From contig JAHHIH010000015.1 in NCBI GenBank assembly GCA_019358835.1, positions 1-64,000 on the forward strand: DNA of 64,000 nucleotides. The letters run 5' to 3'. This document shows positions 9,146 to 18,392 of this stretch, piece after piece. The notes beneath the pieces are model-generated. The model did not search any database and was not told the DNA's origin. It saw nothing but the letters and a program-made list of their open reading frames with translations. Origin of the DNA: Tildeniella torsiva UHER 1998/13D. GTDB lineage: Bacteria; Cyanobacteriota; Cyanobacteriia; Phormidesmidales; Phormidesmidaceae. Every line of letters starts with the position of its first letter. The first letter of the stretch is position 1. The position numbers were made by a program, and so were the translations under genes.

Positions 9146-10438
9146 ATGTCTAACCTGCACTCCATGTCTAGTTATCCTATGCTGCCAGTGAACATTAGTC
9201 GATCGCGACAGGCTTTGGGGGTCGCCCTCACCCTGTCGCTCGCTGTAGCGGCCTGTAGTCGACCGGCACCAGACGCCATGACAGGTCCTCCAGCGGTGCA
9301 GGTGCAGGTACAGGAGCTTCAGCCCGGCACCTTTGAAGAAAGCTCCGATTTCGTTGGGGCCCTAGAGGCCGAGCAGCGCATAGAACTCAAGCCAGAGGTC
9401 GAAGGCCGCGTGACCCAGGTGCTGGCCAGCTCTGGCAGTGCCGTGGCCCAAGGGCAGCCCGTCGTGCAGCTCAGTACCAATCAGGTGCAGTCTGAGGTGG
9501 CGGCGAATCAGGCTGCGGCCCAGGCGGCTGGGTTTGGGCGCAATGCTGCCCAGGCCCAAGTCGATGCCGCTCAGGCCGAGCTGACCCGTGCCCAGGCCGA
9601 TGTTGAACTGGCCGTGGTTGAATTTGGCCGCACTGAACGCCTGGTGGGAGCGGGGGCGCTGAGCCGCCAAGAGCTAGACAATGCCCAAAACCGGCTAAAC
9701 GTTGCCCAGGCGGCTCAGCGTCAGGCATCAGACAATGTGCGAACTGCCCAGGCCCAGCTCCAGCAGGCGCTCTCAACCTTTGAACAGGCCCAGGCCCAGG
9801 TAGATGTCAGCCAGGCAGACCTGGGCTTTAAGCAGGTGGTGGCTCCGGTGGCAGGCTTTTTGGGCGATGTGTCCCTCAAGGTTGGTGACTATGTGCAGGC
9901 GGGGGACACCCTGGCTACCATTACCCAAAACAGCGCGCTGCTTTTGCGTATTCAGGTACCGACTACCCGTGCCAGCCAGCTGCGGACGGGCATTCCGGTA
10001 GAGCTGCTCAGCCCCGATACGGGTGAACCCCTGGCTACGGGCAGCGTCAGCTTTATTTCGCCAGAGGTGGATGGCGCGGGGCAATCGATCTTGGTCAAGG
10101 CTCGCTTCCCCAATGAGGCAGGCAATTTGCGCGATGGGCAGTTTGTGCGGGCGCGACTGATCTGGAGCACCACCGCTACGCTGCTGGTGCCTACGGTGGC
10201 CGTCACCCGCATCGCCGGGCAGAGCTTTGTGTTTGTGGCTACCGACCAGCCCCAGGAAGACGGCCAAACTCTGCGGGTGGCCACCCAGCGACCGGTGCAG
10301 CTTGGGCCAATTCAGGGAGGAAGCTACCAGGTAATTGACGGTCTAAAAGCTGGAGATGAGGTGATTGTGACCAACATTCTACAGCTGCAAGACGGTAGGC
10401 CTATTGACCCTGAGGCCCAGGCTTCAGCAACGCCCTAG
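9146..10438 (+). CDS. RND efflux periplasmic adaptor (membrane fusion) lipoprotein
   Basis: HlyD/AcrA-type adaptor linking an inner-membrane RND pump to an outer-membrane channel. Of 430 residues, the N-terminus carries a lipoprotein signal with lipobox V-A-A-C37. A lipoyl half-motif at about 75-113 is followed by a long Ala/Gln-rich coiled-coil hairpin (about 114-230) and the second lipoyl half (FKQVVAPVAGFLGDVSLKVGDYV), then beta-barrel and membrane-proximal domains. Several in-frame ATGs (codons 1, 7 and 12) make the exact start uncertain. It is followed after 96 bases by the pump gene. No TolC-like gene is in the window, so the channel is presumably encoded elsewhere. Confidence 0.88.
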   Translation: MSNLHSMSSYPMLPVNISRSRQALGVALTLSLAVAACSRPAPDAMTGPPAVQVQVQELQPGTFEESSDFVGALEAEQRIELKPEVEGRVTQVLASSGSAVAQGQPVVQLSTNQVQSEVAANQAAAQAAGFGRNAAQAQVDAAQAELTRAQADVELAVVEFGRTERLVGAGALSRQELDNAQNRLNVAQAAQRQASDNVRTAQAQLQQALSTFEQAQAQVDVSQADLGFKQVVAPVAGFLGDVSLKVGDYVQAGDTLATITQNSALLLRIQVPTTRASQLRTGIPVELLSPDTGEPLATGSVSFISPEVDGAGQSILVKARFPNEAGNLRDGQFVRARLIWSTTATLLVPTVAVTRIAGQSFVFVATDQPQEDGQTLRVATQRPVQLGPIQGGSYQVIDGLKAGDEVIVTNILQLQDGRPIDPEAQASATP

Positions 10439-10534
10439 CCCATTTATTGCTTTGCGTGGGCACGACCCGGTTCGCAACGTAATTCCGACGAAAATCGCAG
10501 CCTTTTACTCCCCTAAGCCCCCGGTATCTCACCC

Positions 10535-13500
10535 ATGGCGCTGTTCTCCATTGCCGACAACTTTATTCGTCGCCCGGTGCTCACTACCGTGTGCACCCTG
10601 CTGATTGTGCTGGCGGGGGCGATCGCCATTCCGCAGCTGCCGATTGAGCAACTGCCGGAGATTGCGCCGCTGCAGATCTCGGTGGCAGCTAACTATAACG
10701 GGGCCGATGCCGAAACCGTAGAGAGCAACGTCACCACGGTGCTGGAGCGCGAAATCAACGGTGTGGAAGGTATGCAATATGTTACTTCCAGCAGCACTAA
10801 CACCGGCCAGAGCACCATTAACGTAGTGTTTGGCCCTGGGCAAGACAAGGATATTTCCCAGGTCAATGTGCAAAACCGGGTTTCGCGAGCGACCCCCCTA
10901 CTGCCGCCGGAGGTCAGTCAGCTGGGGGTCACGGTGACGGCTCAGTCGCCGAGCATTTTGCTGGTGTACCGCTTCTTTACCGATGACGATCGCTACGACG
11001 CACTGTTCCTGAGCAACTACGCCGACCTGTTCATTCTCGACGAGATGAAGCAGATCGACGGCGTCGGTAGCGCCGAGATCTTTGGGTCGGGTCGCTACGC
11101 CATGCGGCTCTGGCTCGATCCTACCGCCTTGGCCAGTCAGTCGATCACCCCAGGCGATGTGGTGGCGGCCCTGCAAGAGCAAAACATTCAGGTGGGGGCC
11201 GGGTCGGTCGGAGCTTCCCCTACCAGCGTTGATCAAGCCTATCAGTACACCGTGCGACTGCCGGGGCGTCTGGAGGAGGCAGAAGAGTTTGAGAACCTGG
11301 TGGTCAAGGTGGGGGCCAACGGCAACCTGGTGCGGCTGCGTGATTTGGGGCGAGCTGAAGTTGGGGCCCAAGACTACAGCTTTGATGCCAAGACCCAGGG
11401 CAAGGTGGCAGCAGGTTTGATTATCTACCAGCTGCCGGGCAGCAACGCCCTGCAGGTGGCTGAGGCAGTGCGCGATCGCATCACTGAACTCCAGCAATCG
11501 TTTCCACCGGGCTATCGGGCGGAACTGGTGTTTGACACCACTGAATTTGTGAAGGTGTCGCTAGAAGAGGTGTTGATCACCCTAGCCATAGCCATTGGTC
11601 TGGTGCTGCTGATTTTGTTCTTGTTTTTGCAAGACTGGCGGTCAACCATTATCCCGGCGATCGCGATCCCAGTCTCGCTGATTGGGGCCATGGCCTTCCT
11701 GCTGCTGTTTGGGTTTTCGATCAATACCTTGACCCTGTTTGGCTGCATTCTAGCCACGGGTCTCGTGGTCGACGATGCGATCATTGTGGTGGAAGCCATT
11801 GCCGCCAAGATTGACCAGGGCATGCGCCCGCGCCTGGCCGCCTTGGACACGATGCAGGAGCTCTCGGGGGCGGTAATCGCCACCTCGCTGGTTCTCGTTG
11901 CGGTGTTTGTTCCGGTGGCGTTTTTTCCGGGCAGTACCGGCAAGATTTACCAGCAGTTTGCCCTCACCATTGCGTTTACCATCATAATTTCAACCTTTAA
12001 CGCCCTCAGTTTTTCGCCCGCTATGTCGGCCTTGCTGCTGCGCCCATCGGCTCCAGGGCGGGGTGGCCCCCTGGCAGGCTTCTTTGATCGCTTTAACCAG
12101 ATGCTGGCGTGGATTGTGGAGCGCTATCGACGGGCCGTGCGGATGCTGATTCGTCTGCGCTACGGTGTTGTGGCCCTGTTTGTGGTGGGGCTAATGCTCA
12201 TGGTGTTCATGTTTCGCCTCGTCCCGACGGGCTTTGTGCCCGAAGAAGACCAGGGCTACTTCCTGGGCATTGTGCAGGCCCCTGATGGGGTGTCGCTGGA
12301 ATACACCAAAGCGGTGATGGCCAAGGCCGATACGATCCTTTCCCAGTTTCCGGAGGTGACCAGCACCTTTATGCTGTCGGGGTTTGGTTTTGACGGCCCC
12401 TCGCCCAACCGGGGGGTGTTTTTTGTCACCCTGGCTCCGTGGGAGGAGCGGCGCGCCCCTGAGGCGACGATAGCAGGGCTGTTGCCCAAGGTTAACGGTG
12501 GGCTTTCGGCAATTCAGGAGGCGCTGGTGATTGCCTTTAATGCCCCGCCAGTGCCCGGCTTTAGCCCTACCGGCTCGCTAGAGATGCAGCTTCAAGATCG
12601 CAGCGGTAGCCAGATGACCATCGACCAGTTTTTGGCTAACGCCTACGAGATTATGGGGGCAGCTAATCAGTCGCCTGCCTCAGCGGGGGTGTTTACGCAG
12701 TTTACGGCCAGTTCGCCCCAGGTGCAGGTGGAGCTTAACCGCGATCGCCTCAAAGCTCTAGATGTAGATATCAGCGAGGCGCTTACCACCGTTAGCACCT
12801 ACCTGGGCTCCCGCTACGTCAACGACTACACCTCTGGCGGGCGCAACTACCGCGTCTACGTACAGGCCGACGAAGGCTTCCGCAATGAGCCCGGCGATAT
12901 CAACGCTATTTATGTGCGATCGCGCCAGGGCACCATGGTATCTCTCGGGGAAGTCGTCACACTTAAAGAAATCGTTGGGCCGTCTACCATCAATCACTTC
13001 AACCTGCTGCGGGCGATCAAGCTGGAGGGGTTGCCCGCACCGGGAGCTAGCTCGGGCCAGCTGATTGCAGACATGACTGCGGCCCATGCCCAGGCCGCTC
13101 TGCCGGTGGTAGGGCAGGCCTGGCAGGGCACAGCTCGGGAAGAGCTGGCCTCCGGCGGTCTCTCGATCCTTATCTTTGGGCTTGGGGTGCTGGTGGTGTT
13201 TTTGGTGCTGGCGGCCCAGTACGAAAATTACGTCGATCCCATCATCATTCTGCTGACGGTGCCCCTGGCGGTACTGGGGGCGCTGACGTTCCTGTTCTTC
13301 CGGGGCCTTGAGCTCAATGTCTACGCCCAGGTGGGGATGGTCATGCTGATTGGCCTCGCCAGCAAAAATGCCATTCTGATTGTGGAGTTTGCCAACCAAG
13401 CCAGGAGCCAGGGTTTGGGGCTGGTGCCTGCGGCCATTGCCGCCGCCGAGCAGCGATTTCGCCCCATCATTATGACGGCGATTTCGTCGCTGGTAGGGTT

Positions 13501-13771
13501 CTTTCCCCTGCTGATTGCTACCGGGGCGGGTAGCGCCAGCCGCTGGTCGGTGGGCTACACGGTGTTTGGGGGGCTGCTGGTGGCGACGGTGCTGAGCCTG
13601 TTGGTGGTGCCGGTGCTCTACGTGCTGCTTAAGGGTTTAGAAGATCGCCTGTTTTACGGTGGGCCAGGGGCACCCCCGACTGTGACAACCTCAACCAGCC
13701 TCGATCGCGCCGCCCTAGAAAACGACGAGGCCTTAGCCCCCCTGCGTTCCCAGGGCGAAAACCCCACCTAG
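10535..13771 (+). CDS. RND multidrug efflux pump, AcrB/HAE1 type
   Basis: Proton-driven inner-membrane efflux transporter of 1078 residues, close to the family's usual length of about 1050. The N-terminus (FIRRPVLTTVCTLLIVLAGA) is the first membrane helix. The proton-relay aspartate pair is D413-D414 in GLVVDDAIIVVEA of the fourth helix, and the second half repeats the architecture with GLASKNAILIVEFANQ. Two large periplasmic loops are present. It forms an operon with the adaptor upstream and probably answers to the TetR regulator. Substrates cannot be deduced. The C-terminal tail of about 40 residues is hydrophilic and unremarkable. Confidence 0.92.
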   Translation: MALFSIADNFIRRPVLTTVCTLLIVLAGAIAIPQLPIEQLPEIAPLQISVAANYNGADAETVESNVTTVLEREINGVEGMQYVTSSSTNTGQSTINVVFGPGQDKDISQVNVQNRVSRATPLLPPEVSQLGVTVTAQSPSILLVYRFFTDDDRYDALFLSNYADLFILDEMKQIDGVGSAEIFGSGRYAMRLWLDPTALASQSITPGDVVAALQEQNIQVGAGSVGASPTSVDQAYQYTVRLPGRLEEAEEFENLVVKVGANGNLVRLRDLGRAEVGAQDYSFDAKTQGKVAAGLIIYQLPGSNALQVAEAVRDRITELQQSFPPGYRAELVFDTTEFVKVSLEEVLITLAIAIGLVLLILFLFLQDWRSTIIPAIAIPVSLIGAMAFLLLFGFSINTLTLFGCILATGLVVDDAIIVVEAIAAKIDQGMRPRLAALDTMQELSGAVIATSLVLVAVFVPVAFFPGSTGKIYQQFALTIAFTIIISTFNALSFSPAMSALLLRPSAPGRGGPLAGFFDRFNQMLAWIVERYRRAVRMLIRLRYGVVALFVVGLMLMVFMFRLVPTGFVPEEDQGYFLGIVQAPDGVSLEYTKAVMAKADTILSQFPEVTSTFMLSGFGFDGPSPNRGVFFVTLAPWEERRAPEATIAGLLPKVNGGLSAIQEALVIAFNAPPVPGFSPTGSLEMQLQDRSGSQMTIDQFLANAYEIMGAANQSPASAGVFTQFTASSPQVQVELNRDRLKALDVDISEALTTVSTYLGSRYVNDYTSGGRNYRVYVQADEGFRNEPGDINAIYVRSRQGTMVSLGEVVTLKEIVGPSTINHFNLLRAIKLEGLPAPGASSGQLIADMTAAHAQAALPVVGQAWQGTAREELASGGLSILIFGLGVLVVFLVLAAQYENYVDPIIILLTVPLAVLGALTFLFFRGLELNVYAQVGMVMLIGLASKNAILIVEFANQARSQGLGLVPAAIAAAEQRFRPIIMTAISSLVGFFPLLIATGAGSASRWSVGYTVFGGLLVATVLSLLVVPVLYVLLKGLEDRLFYGGPGAPPTVTTSTSLDRAALENDEALAPLRSQGENPT

Positions 13772-13908
13772 GGCTAGGCGTGCTGTCGCCGTTGTCGGCT
13801 CAGTATTAGAATTTAGAACGTTAGCTAGATTTAACTCTGTGCCTAAGCGATTAGATGGCTTCAGCTGGTGAGGAGGTGTTTAGCTGACATTACCTATAAG
13901 GAGTCGCT

Positions 13909-14502
13909 ATGGATGGGGAAGGGGCACAGACGGATTTAGCCGCTCGGCTGGAGGCGTTAGAGGCCAGAGTAGAGGGATTTCTCCAGCAGGGACTCACGGA
14001 GCGCATTGCCCGCCTTGAAGATGCCCTGACTCTGGTTACCGATGTGGAACGCTACCAGCCCCTGCAACGGCTGCTTAAAACTGGCAAGCTGAGGGAGGCG
14101 GACGAAGAAACGGTGCGAGTGATCTTACAGGAGGCCGGCACCCCCGATCGCGAAGATTTGACCCCCGATGCCATTCGCCTGTTTTCGTGCAGCGTGCTGC
14201 GAGTGGTAGATCGCCTGTGGACAACCTATACAGGTGGGCGATTTGGCTTTAGCGTACAGCTCCAGATCTACCAATCCCTAGGCGGCACCCTTGAAACAGC
14301 GCTGATTCAAGACACCGCCATCCTCAACCGACTGGGCGAACAGGTGGGCTGGCACCAAAACGAACAGTGGAAAACTATTGACCAAGTTCACTACGACTTA
14401 AATGATCCTGTAGGTTGCTACCCCATAATCTGGTGGAATTCTCCCTACGGAGCCAAAATGGTTAACTATTTTCTAAGCCGCCTATTTACCTGCGAGCTGT
14501 AG
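13909..14502 (+). CDS. GUN4-domain protein with N-terminal coiled coil
   Basis: A 197-residue protein with an acidic, probable coiled-coil segment at about 8-45, followed by a GUN4 domain (about 48-197). Domain hallmarks are YQPLQRLLKTGKLREADEETVRVIL, the VVDRLWTTYTGGRFGFSVQLQIY block, GWHQNEQWKTIDQVHYDL and the terminal WWNSPYGAKMVNYFLSRLFTCEL. GUN4 binds porphyrins and stimulates magnesium chelatase. Paralogues fused to other segments are common in cyanobacteria, and this is more likely one of those than the housekeeping Gun4, because of its coiled-coil start and lack of a C-terminal extension. AAGGAG lies about five bases before the ATG. It stands alone, convergent with the next gene. Confidence 0.85.
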   Translation: MDGEGAQTDLAARLEALEARVEGFLQQGLTERIARLEDALTLVTDVERYQPLQRLLKTGKLREADEETVRVILQEAGTPDREDLTPDAIRLFSCSVLRVVDRLWTTYTGGRFGFSVQLQIYQSLGGTLETALIQDTAILNRLGEQVGWHQNEQWKTIDQVHYDLNDPVGCYPIIWWNSPYGAKMVNYFLSRLFTCEL

Positions 14503-14591
14503 CAACCTGTGGACAGTTCAGAAAGCTTTTGGGCCGCAAGGCGTTTTGCCTGCCATCCCATTGGTTTGCCAGAGAGAGTTCTTTAAAGATC

Positions 14592-14630
14592 TAAAGACCG
14601 TCTCGCTAAATCTCAGGGAGACGGTCTTTA
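14592..14630. terminator. hairpin between convergent genes
   Basis: A perfect 13-bp inverted repeat (arms TAAAGACCGTCTC at 14592-14604 and GAGACGGTCTTTA at 14618-14630) with a 13-base loop. It lies between the ends of the GUN4 gene and the convergent small exported-protein gene. A/T bases at both stem ends would let it work in both directions, but there is no long T run. Confidence 0.65.
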
Positions 14631-14697
14631 AAGGGCTGGCGTAAGCCAGGTTTTTCCAAGGGCGTTGATCCATGCCTGCTGTCTAGAGAATAGCGGC

Positions 14698-15075
14698 TTA
14701 CTCTTCTCCTGTTGCGGGGGCGGTAACGTCAGCCGCTTCCGGTTGCGTCTGCTGACGGCGTAGAGCGTCCTGCTGTAGGGTGCGGAAGTTGGAGGCCTCA
14801 TTGCTGATGCGGCCGCGATGCTGGCGGCTAAAGTCGCTGGGGGTGCGATCGTTCATCAGCACGGCCCGGTGAATTAGATCGAAGGGGCTGCTGCTCTCGC
14901 CAAAGATGCCGCCGTTGGCGTCGCTGTCGCCAAACCCTTCGTTGGTGTCAACGCGGGGGGTACGGCTGGGGTCGGTAGCCGTGGACTGGGCCAAGGCCGC
15001 TGGAGCCATAACCAGCAGGCTAGCGGCTGCGATCGCGGCTGCCAGGGGTCGAGAGGTAAAAATTGGGTAAGCCAT
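14698..15075 (-). CDS. small exported protein of unknown function
   Basis: About 125 residues. The start at 15075 (MAYPIFTSRPLAAA) is preferred over an ATG seven codons upstream because AAGGA lies eight bases ahead of it and a classic signal peptide begins there, ending at about the A-L-A-Q junction. The mature part is polar and low in complexity: TDPSRTPRVDTNEGFGDSDANGG, then ESSSPFDLIHRAVLMNDRTPSDF and a Gln/Arg-rich stretch. I do not recognise a domain; the pattern resembles small cyanobacterial periplasmic proteins. It has no cysteine, so it is not a lipoprotein. Flanked by the hairpin at 14592-14630 and an ABC exporter operon on the same strand. Confidence 0.6.
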   Translation of the reverse strand: MAYPIFTSRPLAAAIAAASLLVMAPAALAQSTATDPSRTPRVDTNEGFGDSDANGGIFGESSSPFDLIHRAVLMNDRTPSDFSRQHRGRISNEASNFRTLQQDALRRQQTQPEAADVTAPATGEE

Positions 15076-15217
15076 AGGATTGATCCTTGACACCATAACT
15101 ACTAAATTCTTAGATACGGGGCAGTCGTGCCATCTATGCCCACTATTGTAACGGTTAACTTGTAAGCTGAGGATACCCTCTATACCAGCTCTAAGACTGG
15201 CTCATTAGGGCCTGTTT

Positions 15218-16135
15218 CTAGGCAATGCGGCGACGCAGCAGAGGCTGGATTAACCCCAGCGCCAACCCGCAAAAAACCACCAGAACAGCCAGACAAGCCC
15301 CCAGTGAAACTGCCGCAAAAGGGGTTTGCAGCACTGTGTCACCTAAACCCCAAGCAGGGTGCAGGTAGACGTAGCGAATAGGCTCGATGGCGTAGGTTAA
15401 AGGATTTAAGCTAGCCACCACCCGTAGCCACTGGGGCATAAATTCTAACGGCACCAGAGCCGTACTTGAAAACAGCAGGGGCAGGTTGGTGACAAAAATC
15501 ACCCCAATCAGCTCAATGTGGCCAGGGAGCGCGAAGGTTAGCCCTAAGCTAAGCGCCGTCACGCCCAGCACCAGAGTCATAACGATAAATAGCACCAGCA
15601 GCAGCCCCGGCAGGCTGGGCAACCCTGCGCCAAGCACGGCGCTAAGGGCTAAAATAGCCGCCGTTTGCACCAGGCTCAGGGCGGCTATAAACAGTGCCGA
15701 CGCCACCACAATGGAGTAGCGCGAGGCCAACGGGGCTACCAAAAACCGGTTTAAAAAGCCAAACTCGCGGTCAAACATCACCGGCAGCCCGGCGTTGAGC
15801 GCTCCGCCAAAGGCGGTAAACACAATGATGCCCGCCCCCAAAAACTGCCCATAGTTGTGGCTCTCGCCAAACAGCCCAGCGGGCACATTTTGAAACAGTG
15901 CCCCAAACAGCACTAGCCAGATCAAGGGCTGAATTACCCCCGCCACCAGGGTTGTAGGGCGGCGCTGGAGCTGGATAAACAGCCGCCGGGTCATGGCTAA
16001 GGTCTCTTGCACAAAGGCCCCGGAGACCAGCCCTTGAGATTTGATCAGCTCGGTCTTCCAGGCTTTTAGCTCTGAATTTTCAAGGCTGGGGGCAGCCTCA
16101 CGGATTGGGGATGGGGTGGGGATAGTGGTGCTCAT
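15218..16135 (-). CDS. ABC-2 type exporter permease (DrrB-like)
   Basis: Integral-membrane half of an ABC-2 exporter: 305 residues, about six hydrophobic segments after a cytoplasmic N-terminus of roughly 60 residues. The family-typical TLVAGVIQPLIWLVLFGALFQNV region and a C-terminal segment ending in basic residues are present. It follows the ATPase gene by nine bases, so the two form one complex. Cyanobacteria commonly place this pair downstream of ctaA-ctaB, as here. The substrate is unknown; drug, lipid or heme-related transport have all been suggested for the family. Confidence 0.85.
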   Translation of the reverse strand: MSTTIPTPSPIREAAPSLENSELKAWKTELIKSQGLVSGAFVQETLAMTRRLFIQLQRRPTTLVAGVIQPLIWLVLFGALFQNVPAGLFGESHNYGQFLGAGIIVFTAFGGALNAGLPVMFDREFGFLNRFLVAPLASRYSIVVASALFIAALSLVQTAAILALSAVLGAGLPSLPGLLLVLFIVMTLVLGVTALSLGLTFALPGHIELIGVIFVTNLPLLFSSTALVPLEFMPQWLRVVASLNPLTYAIEPIRYVYLHPAWGLGDTVLQTPFAAVSLGACLAVLVVFCGLALGLIQPLLRRRIA

Positions 16136-16144
16136 GGTGTTATC

Positions 16145-17188
16145 CTAACGTCCCTGCATGGCCTGTTTCTTTTCTTTCTTGAGGTCGCGCTGCCCGACAG
16201 CGGCCAGCTCCGCATCCATCAGGGTGCGGCCCGTGGCGGCCAGGTACACGTCGTCGAGGCTGGGGCGTGACTGGGCAATGCCAAAGACCGGCAGGTCGGC
16301 GGCTTTGAGCGCTTGCTGCACCGTCAGCAACACGTCGGGCTGGCGGTCTACCACCAGGTTTAACGAGTTGCCCTGGGCGGTGTTGACGATCACCTCGCGC
16401 ACAAAGGGCAGCTCGGCCAGCATGGTGCGGGCGTTGGCAGCCTCGGCGTCAGAGGTGAATTCGCGAATGCGTAGGGTAATGCGATCGCCCCCAATCTTGT
16501 CCTTCAGATCGCTGGGGGTGCCCGAGGCGATGACCTGACCGCGATCGATAATGGCGACGCGATCGGCTAAGGCATCGACTTCTTCTAAGTAATGGCTGGT
16601 AATCAGAATGGTGGTGCCCGCAGCTTTGAGCTGGCGAAGGAACGCCCACACGGCTGCGCGGGTTTCAATGTCGAGGCCCACGGTGGGTTCATCGAGCACG
16701 AGCAGATCGGGCTGGTGGAGGAGACCTAACGCCAAATCGAGGCGCTTTCTCAATCCGCCCGAGTAGTTGCCGGTTTTTTGGTCGGCCCAGTCCCCCAGAT
16801 CGAGCAGCTCAATCATTTGGTCAATGCGTCGGCCCGAGACACCCTTGGGCATGTGGTAAATATCGGCCTGAAGCTGAAGCAGCTCGCGCCCGGTGAGCAC
16901 CTTATCTAAAGCAACCTCTTGGGCGATGTAGCCCAGGTACTGGCGCACCAGCCGAGGCTGCTCAACCACCGAGACGCCCATGACTTCAAGGGTGCCGCTG
17001 TCGGGGGTGGCCAGGGTGCAGAGGCAGCGAATGGTGGTGGTTTTGCCCGCCCCGTTTGGCCCCAGCAGGCCAAAAATTTCACCGGGCTCGATGGTGAGCG
17101 ACACATCGCGCACCGCCTCCACCGCCCCGTAGGACTTCTTCAGATTTTGAATCGTTACCGCCGCGGCCATCTGTAGAGCTAACCCCAA
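16145..17188 (-). CDS. ABC exporter ATPase (DrrA-like)
   Basis: ATP-hydrolysing subunit partnering the permease downstream. The 347 residues carry Walker A G43-PNGAGKT50, the Q-loop region around YIAQEVALDKVLTG, signature YSGGLRKRLDLALGL, Walker B LLVLDEPTVGLD and the H-loop SHYLEEVDALADR. A C-terminal extension of about 100 residues is typical of the DrrA branch. An alternative start at codon 7 (MAAAVTIQNLKKSYG) is equally plausible. About 130 bases separate it from ctaB upstream, so it may share that transcript or have its own promoter. Confidence 0.9.
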   Translation of the reverse strand: MGLALQMAAAVTIQNLKKSYGAVEAVRDVSLTIEPGEIFGLLGPNGAGKTTTIRCLCTLATPDSGTLEVMGVSVVEQPRLVRQYLGYIAQEVALDKVLTGRELLQLQADIYHMPKGVSGRRIDQMIELLDLGDWADQKTGNYSGGLRKRLDLALGLLHQPDLLVLDEPTVGLDIETRAAVWAFLRQLKAAGTTILITSHYLEEVDALADRVAIIDRGQVIASGTPSDLKDKIGGDRITLRIREFTSDAEAANARTMLAELPFVREVIVNTAQGNSLNLVVDRQPDVLLTVQQALKAADLPVFGIAQSRPSLDDVYLAATGRTLMDAELAAVGQRDLKKEKKQAMQGR

Positions 17189-17319
17189 ACGAACTGGTTC
17201 CTACTTTGGTTATTCTACAGAACTCCACTGGGCGGCGGCAGAAAGGCGGATTTTAGATTTGGGATTGATTGGGATTTTGGCTTGACTAAGATTGGCATCC
17301 CCCAAGCAATCCTCCTTGG

Positions 17320-18300
17320 CTAAAACGGCAGCATGCTGGCTAGAGGCTCCAGGTGACCTGAAACATTCGCCACCGCCGATCGCGTCACCGGCCAGCTATC
17401 GACCACCATGCCTGCCGACAGCAGCATCATGTAGAGAATCGAGAACTTGAATAGCCCCTTGGCCAGGTCGCGATCGCTCGGCTCTTGCAACAAGGCCCAG
17501 GCCCGCTGCATAAACATGATTCCTAGCACCAGGGCGATCGCCGCATACACCGCCCCGGTGGCTCCTAAGGGGAAGGTCATCATCAGCGTCAGCGGCACCA
17601 GCACCAGGGTGTAGTACCAAATTTGCTGCGCCGTCGCCTCGTCGCCTGCCACCACCGGCATCATCGGCACATTGACCTTGGCGTAGTCATCTTGAATCAG
17701 CATGGCCAGCCCCCAGAAGTGAGGCGGCGTCCAAATAAACACAATGGCAAAGAACAGCCACGCCGCCAGGGGCAGATCGCCAGTCACCGCCGCCCAGCCC
17801 ACCAGGGGTGGAATTGCCCCAGCCGCGCCGCCAATTACTATATTCTGGGGCGAAGACCGCTTCAACCAGTGGGTGTAGACCCCTACATAGATAGCAATGC
17901 CCAGCATCGCCAGGCCGGCACTGAGCAGGTTAGCCACCAGGGCTTGCAGGCTAAAGGACAGCGCGGCGAGCACCCCGGCAAACACCAGCGCGTCGCGCAC
18001 CTGAATGCGCCCGGCGGGAATAGGGCGGTGGCGCGTGCGCTCCATGTCGTAGTCAATGTCGCGATCGTAGACGCAGTTAATGGCCTGGGCTGAAGCTGCG
18101 GCCAGGGTGCCGCTCAGTAGCGTCACCATCAGCAGCACCGGGTCGACCTCGCCCTGGCTCGCCACCCACATCGCCGCCGCTGTTTCAATTAGCAGGAGGG
18201 GGATGATGCGGGGCTTAGTGAGCTGCACATAGCTCTGCACAACAGCCTTAAAAGACTCGTGGTGCCGAGTGGGGGCATTCCATGTGGTGGTCTGATTCAT
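17320..18300 (-). CDS. ctaB: protoheme IX farnesyltransferase (heme O synthase)
   Basis: Membrane UbiA-family prenyltransferase that farnesylates heme B to heme O for cytochrome oxidase. The 326 residues include the Asp-rich motif N75-x3-D79-x3-D83 in [20 protein letters not shown] and the second conserved loop [16 protein letters not shown], with about nine membrane segments. ctaA lies 92 bases upstream on the same strand, so heme O made here would be the substrate of CtaA. The cytochrome oxidase structural genes (coxBAC) are not in this window. Strong family match. Confidence 0.95.
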   Translation of the reverse strand: MNQTTTWNAPTRHHESFKAVVQSYVQLTKPRIIPLLLIETAAAMWVASQGEVDPVLLMVTLLSGTLAAASAQAINCVYDRDIDYDMERTRHRPIPAGRIQVRDALVFAGVLAALSFSLQALVANLLSAGLAMLGIAIYVGVYTHWLKRSSPQNIVIGGAAGAIPPLVGWAAVTGDLPLAAWLFFAIVFIWTPPHFWGLAMLIQDDYAKVNVPMMPVVAGDEATAQQIWYYTLVLVPLTLMMTFPLGATGAVYAAIALVLGIMFMQRAWALLQEPSDRDLAKGLFKFSILYMMLLSAGMVVDSWPVTRSAVANVSGHLEPLASMLPF

Positions 18301-18392
18301 GCAAAAAATCCTAAATGGTTCTAAAACCCGTAGCCGTCAGCTGAATAGGCTTAAAAAGTGGAGGTAGTCCTTAGTAACGGCAAAATTTGCCG

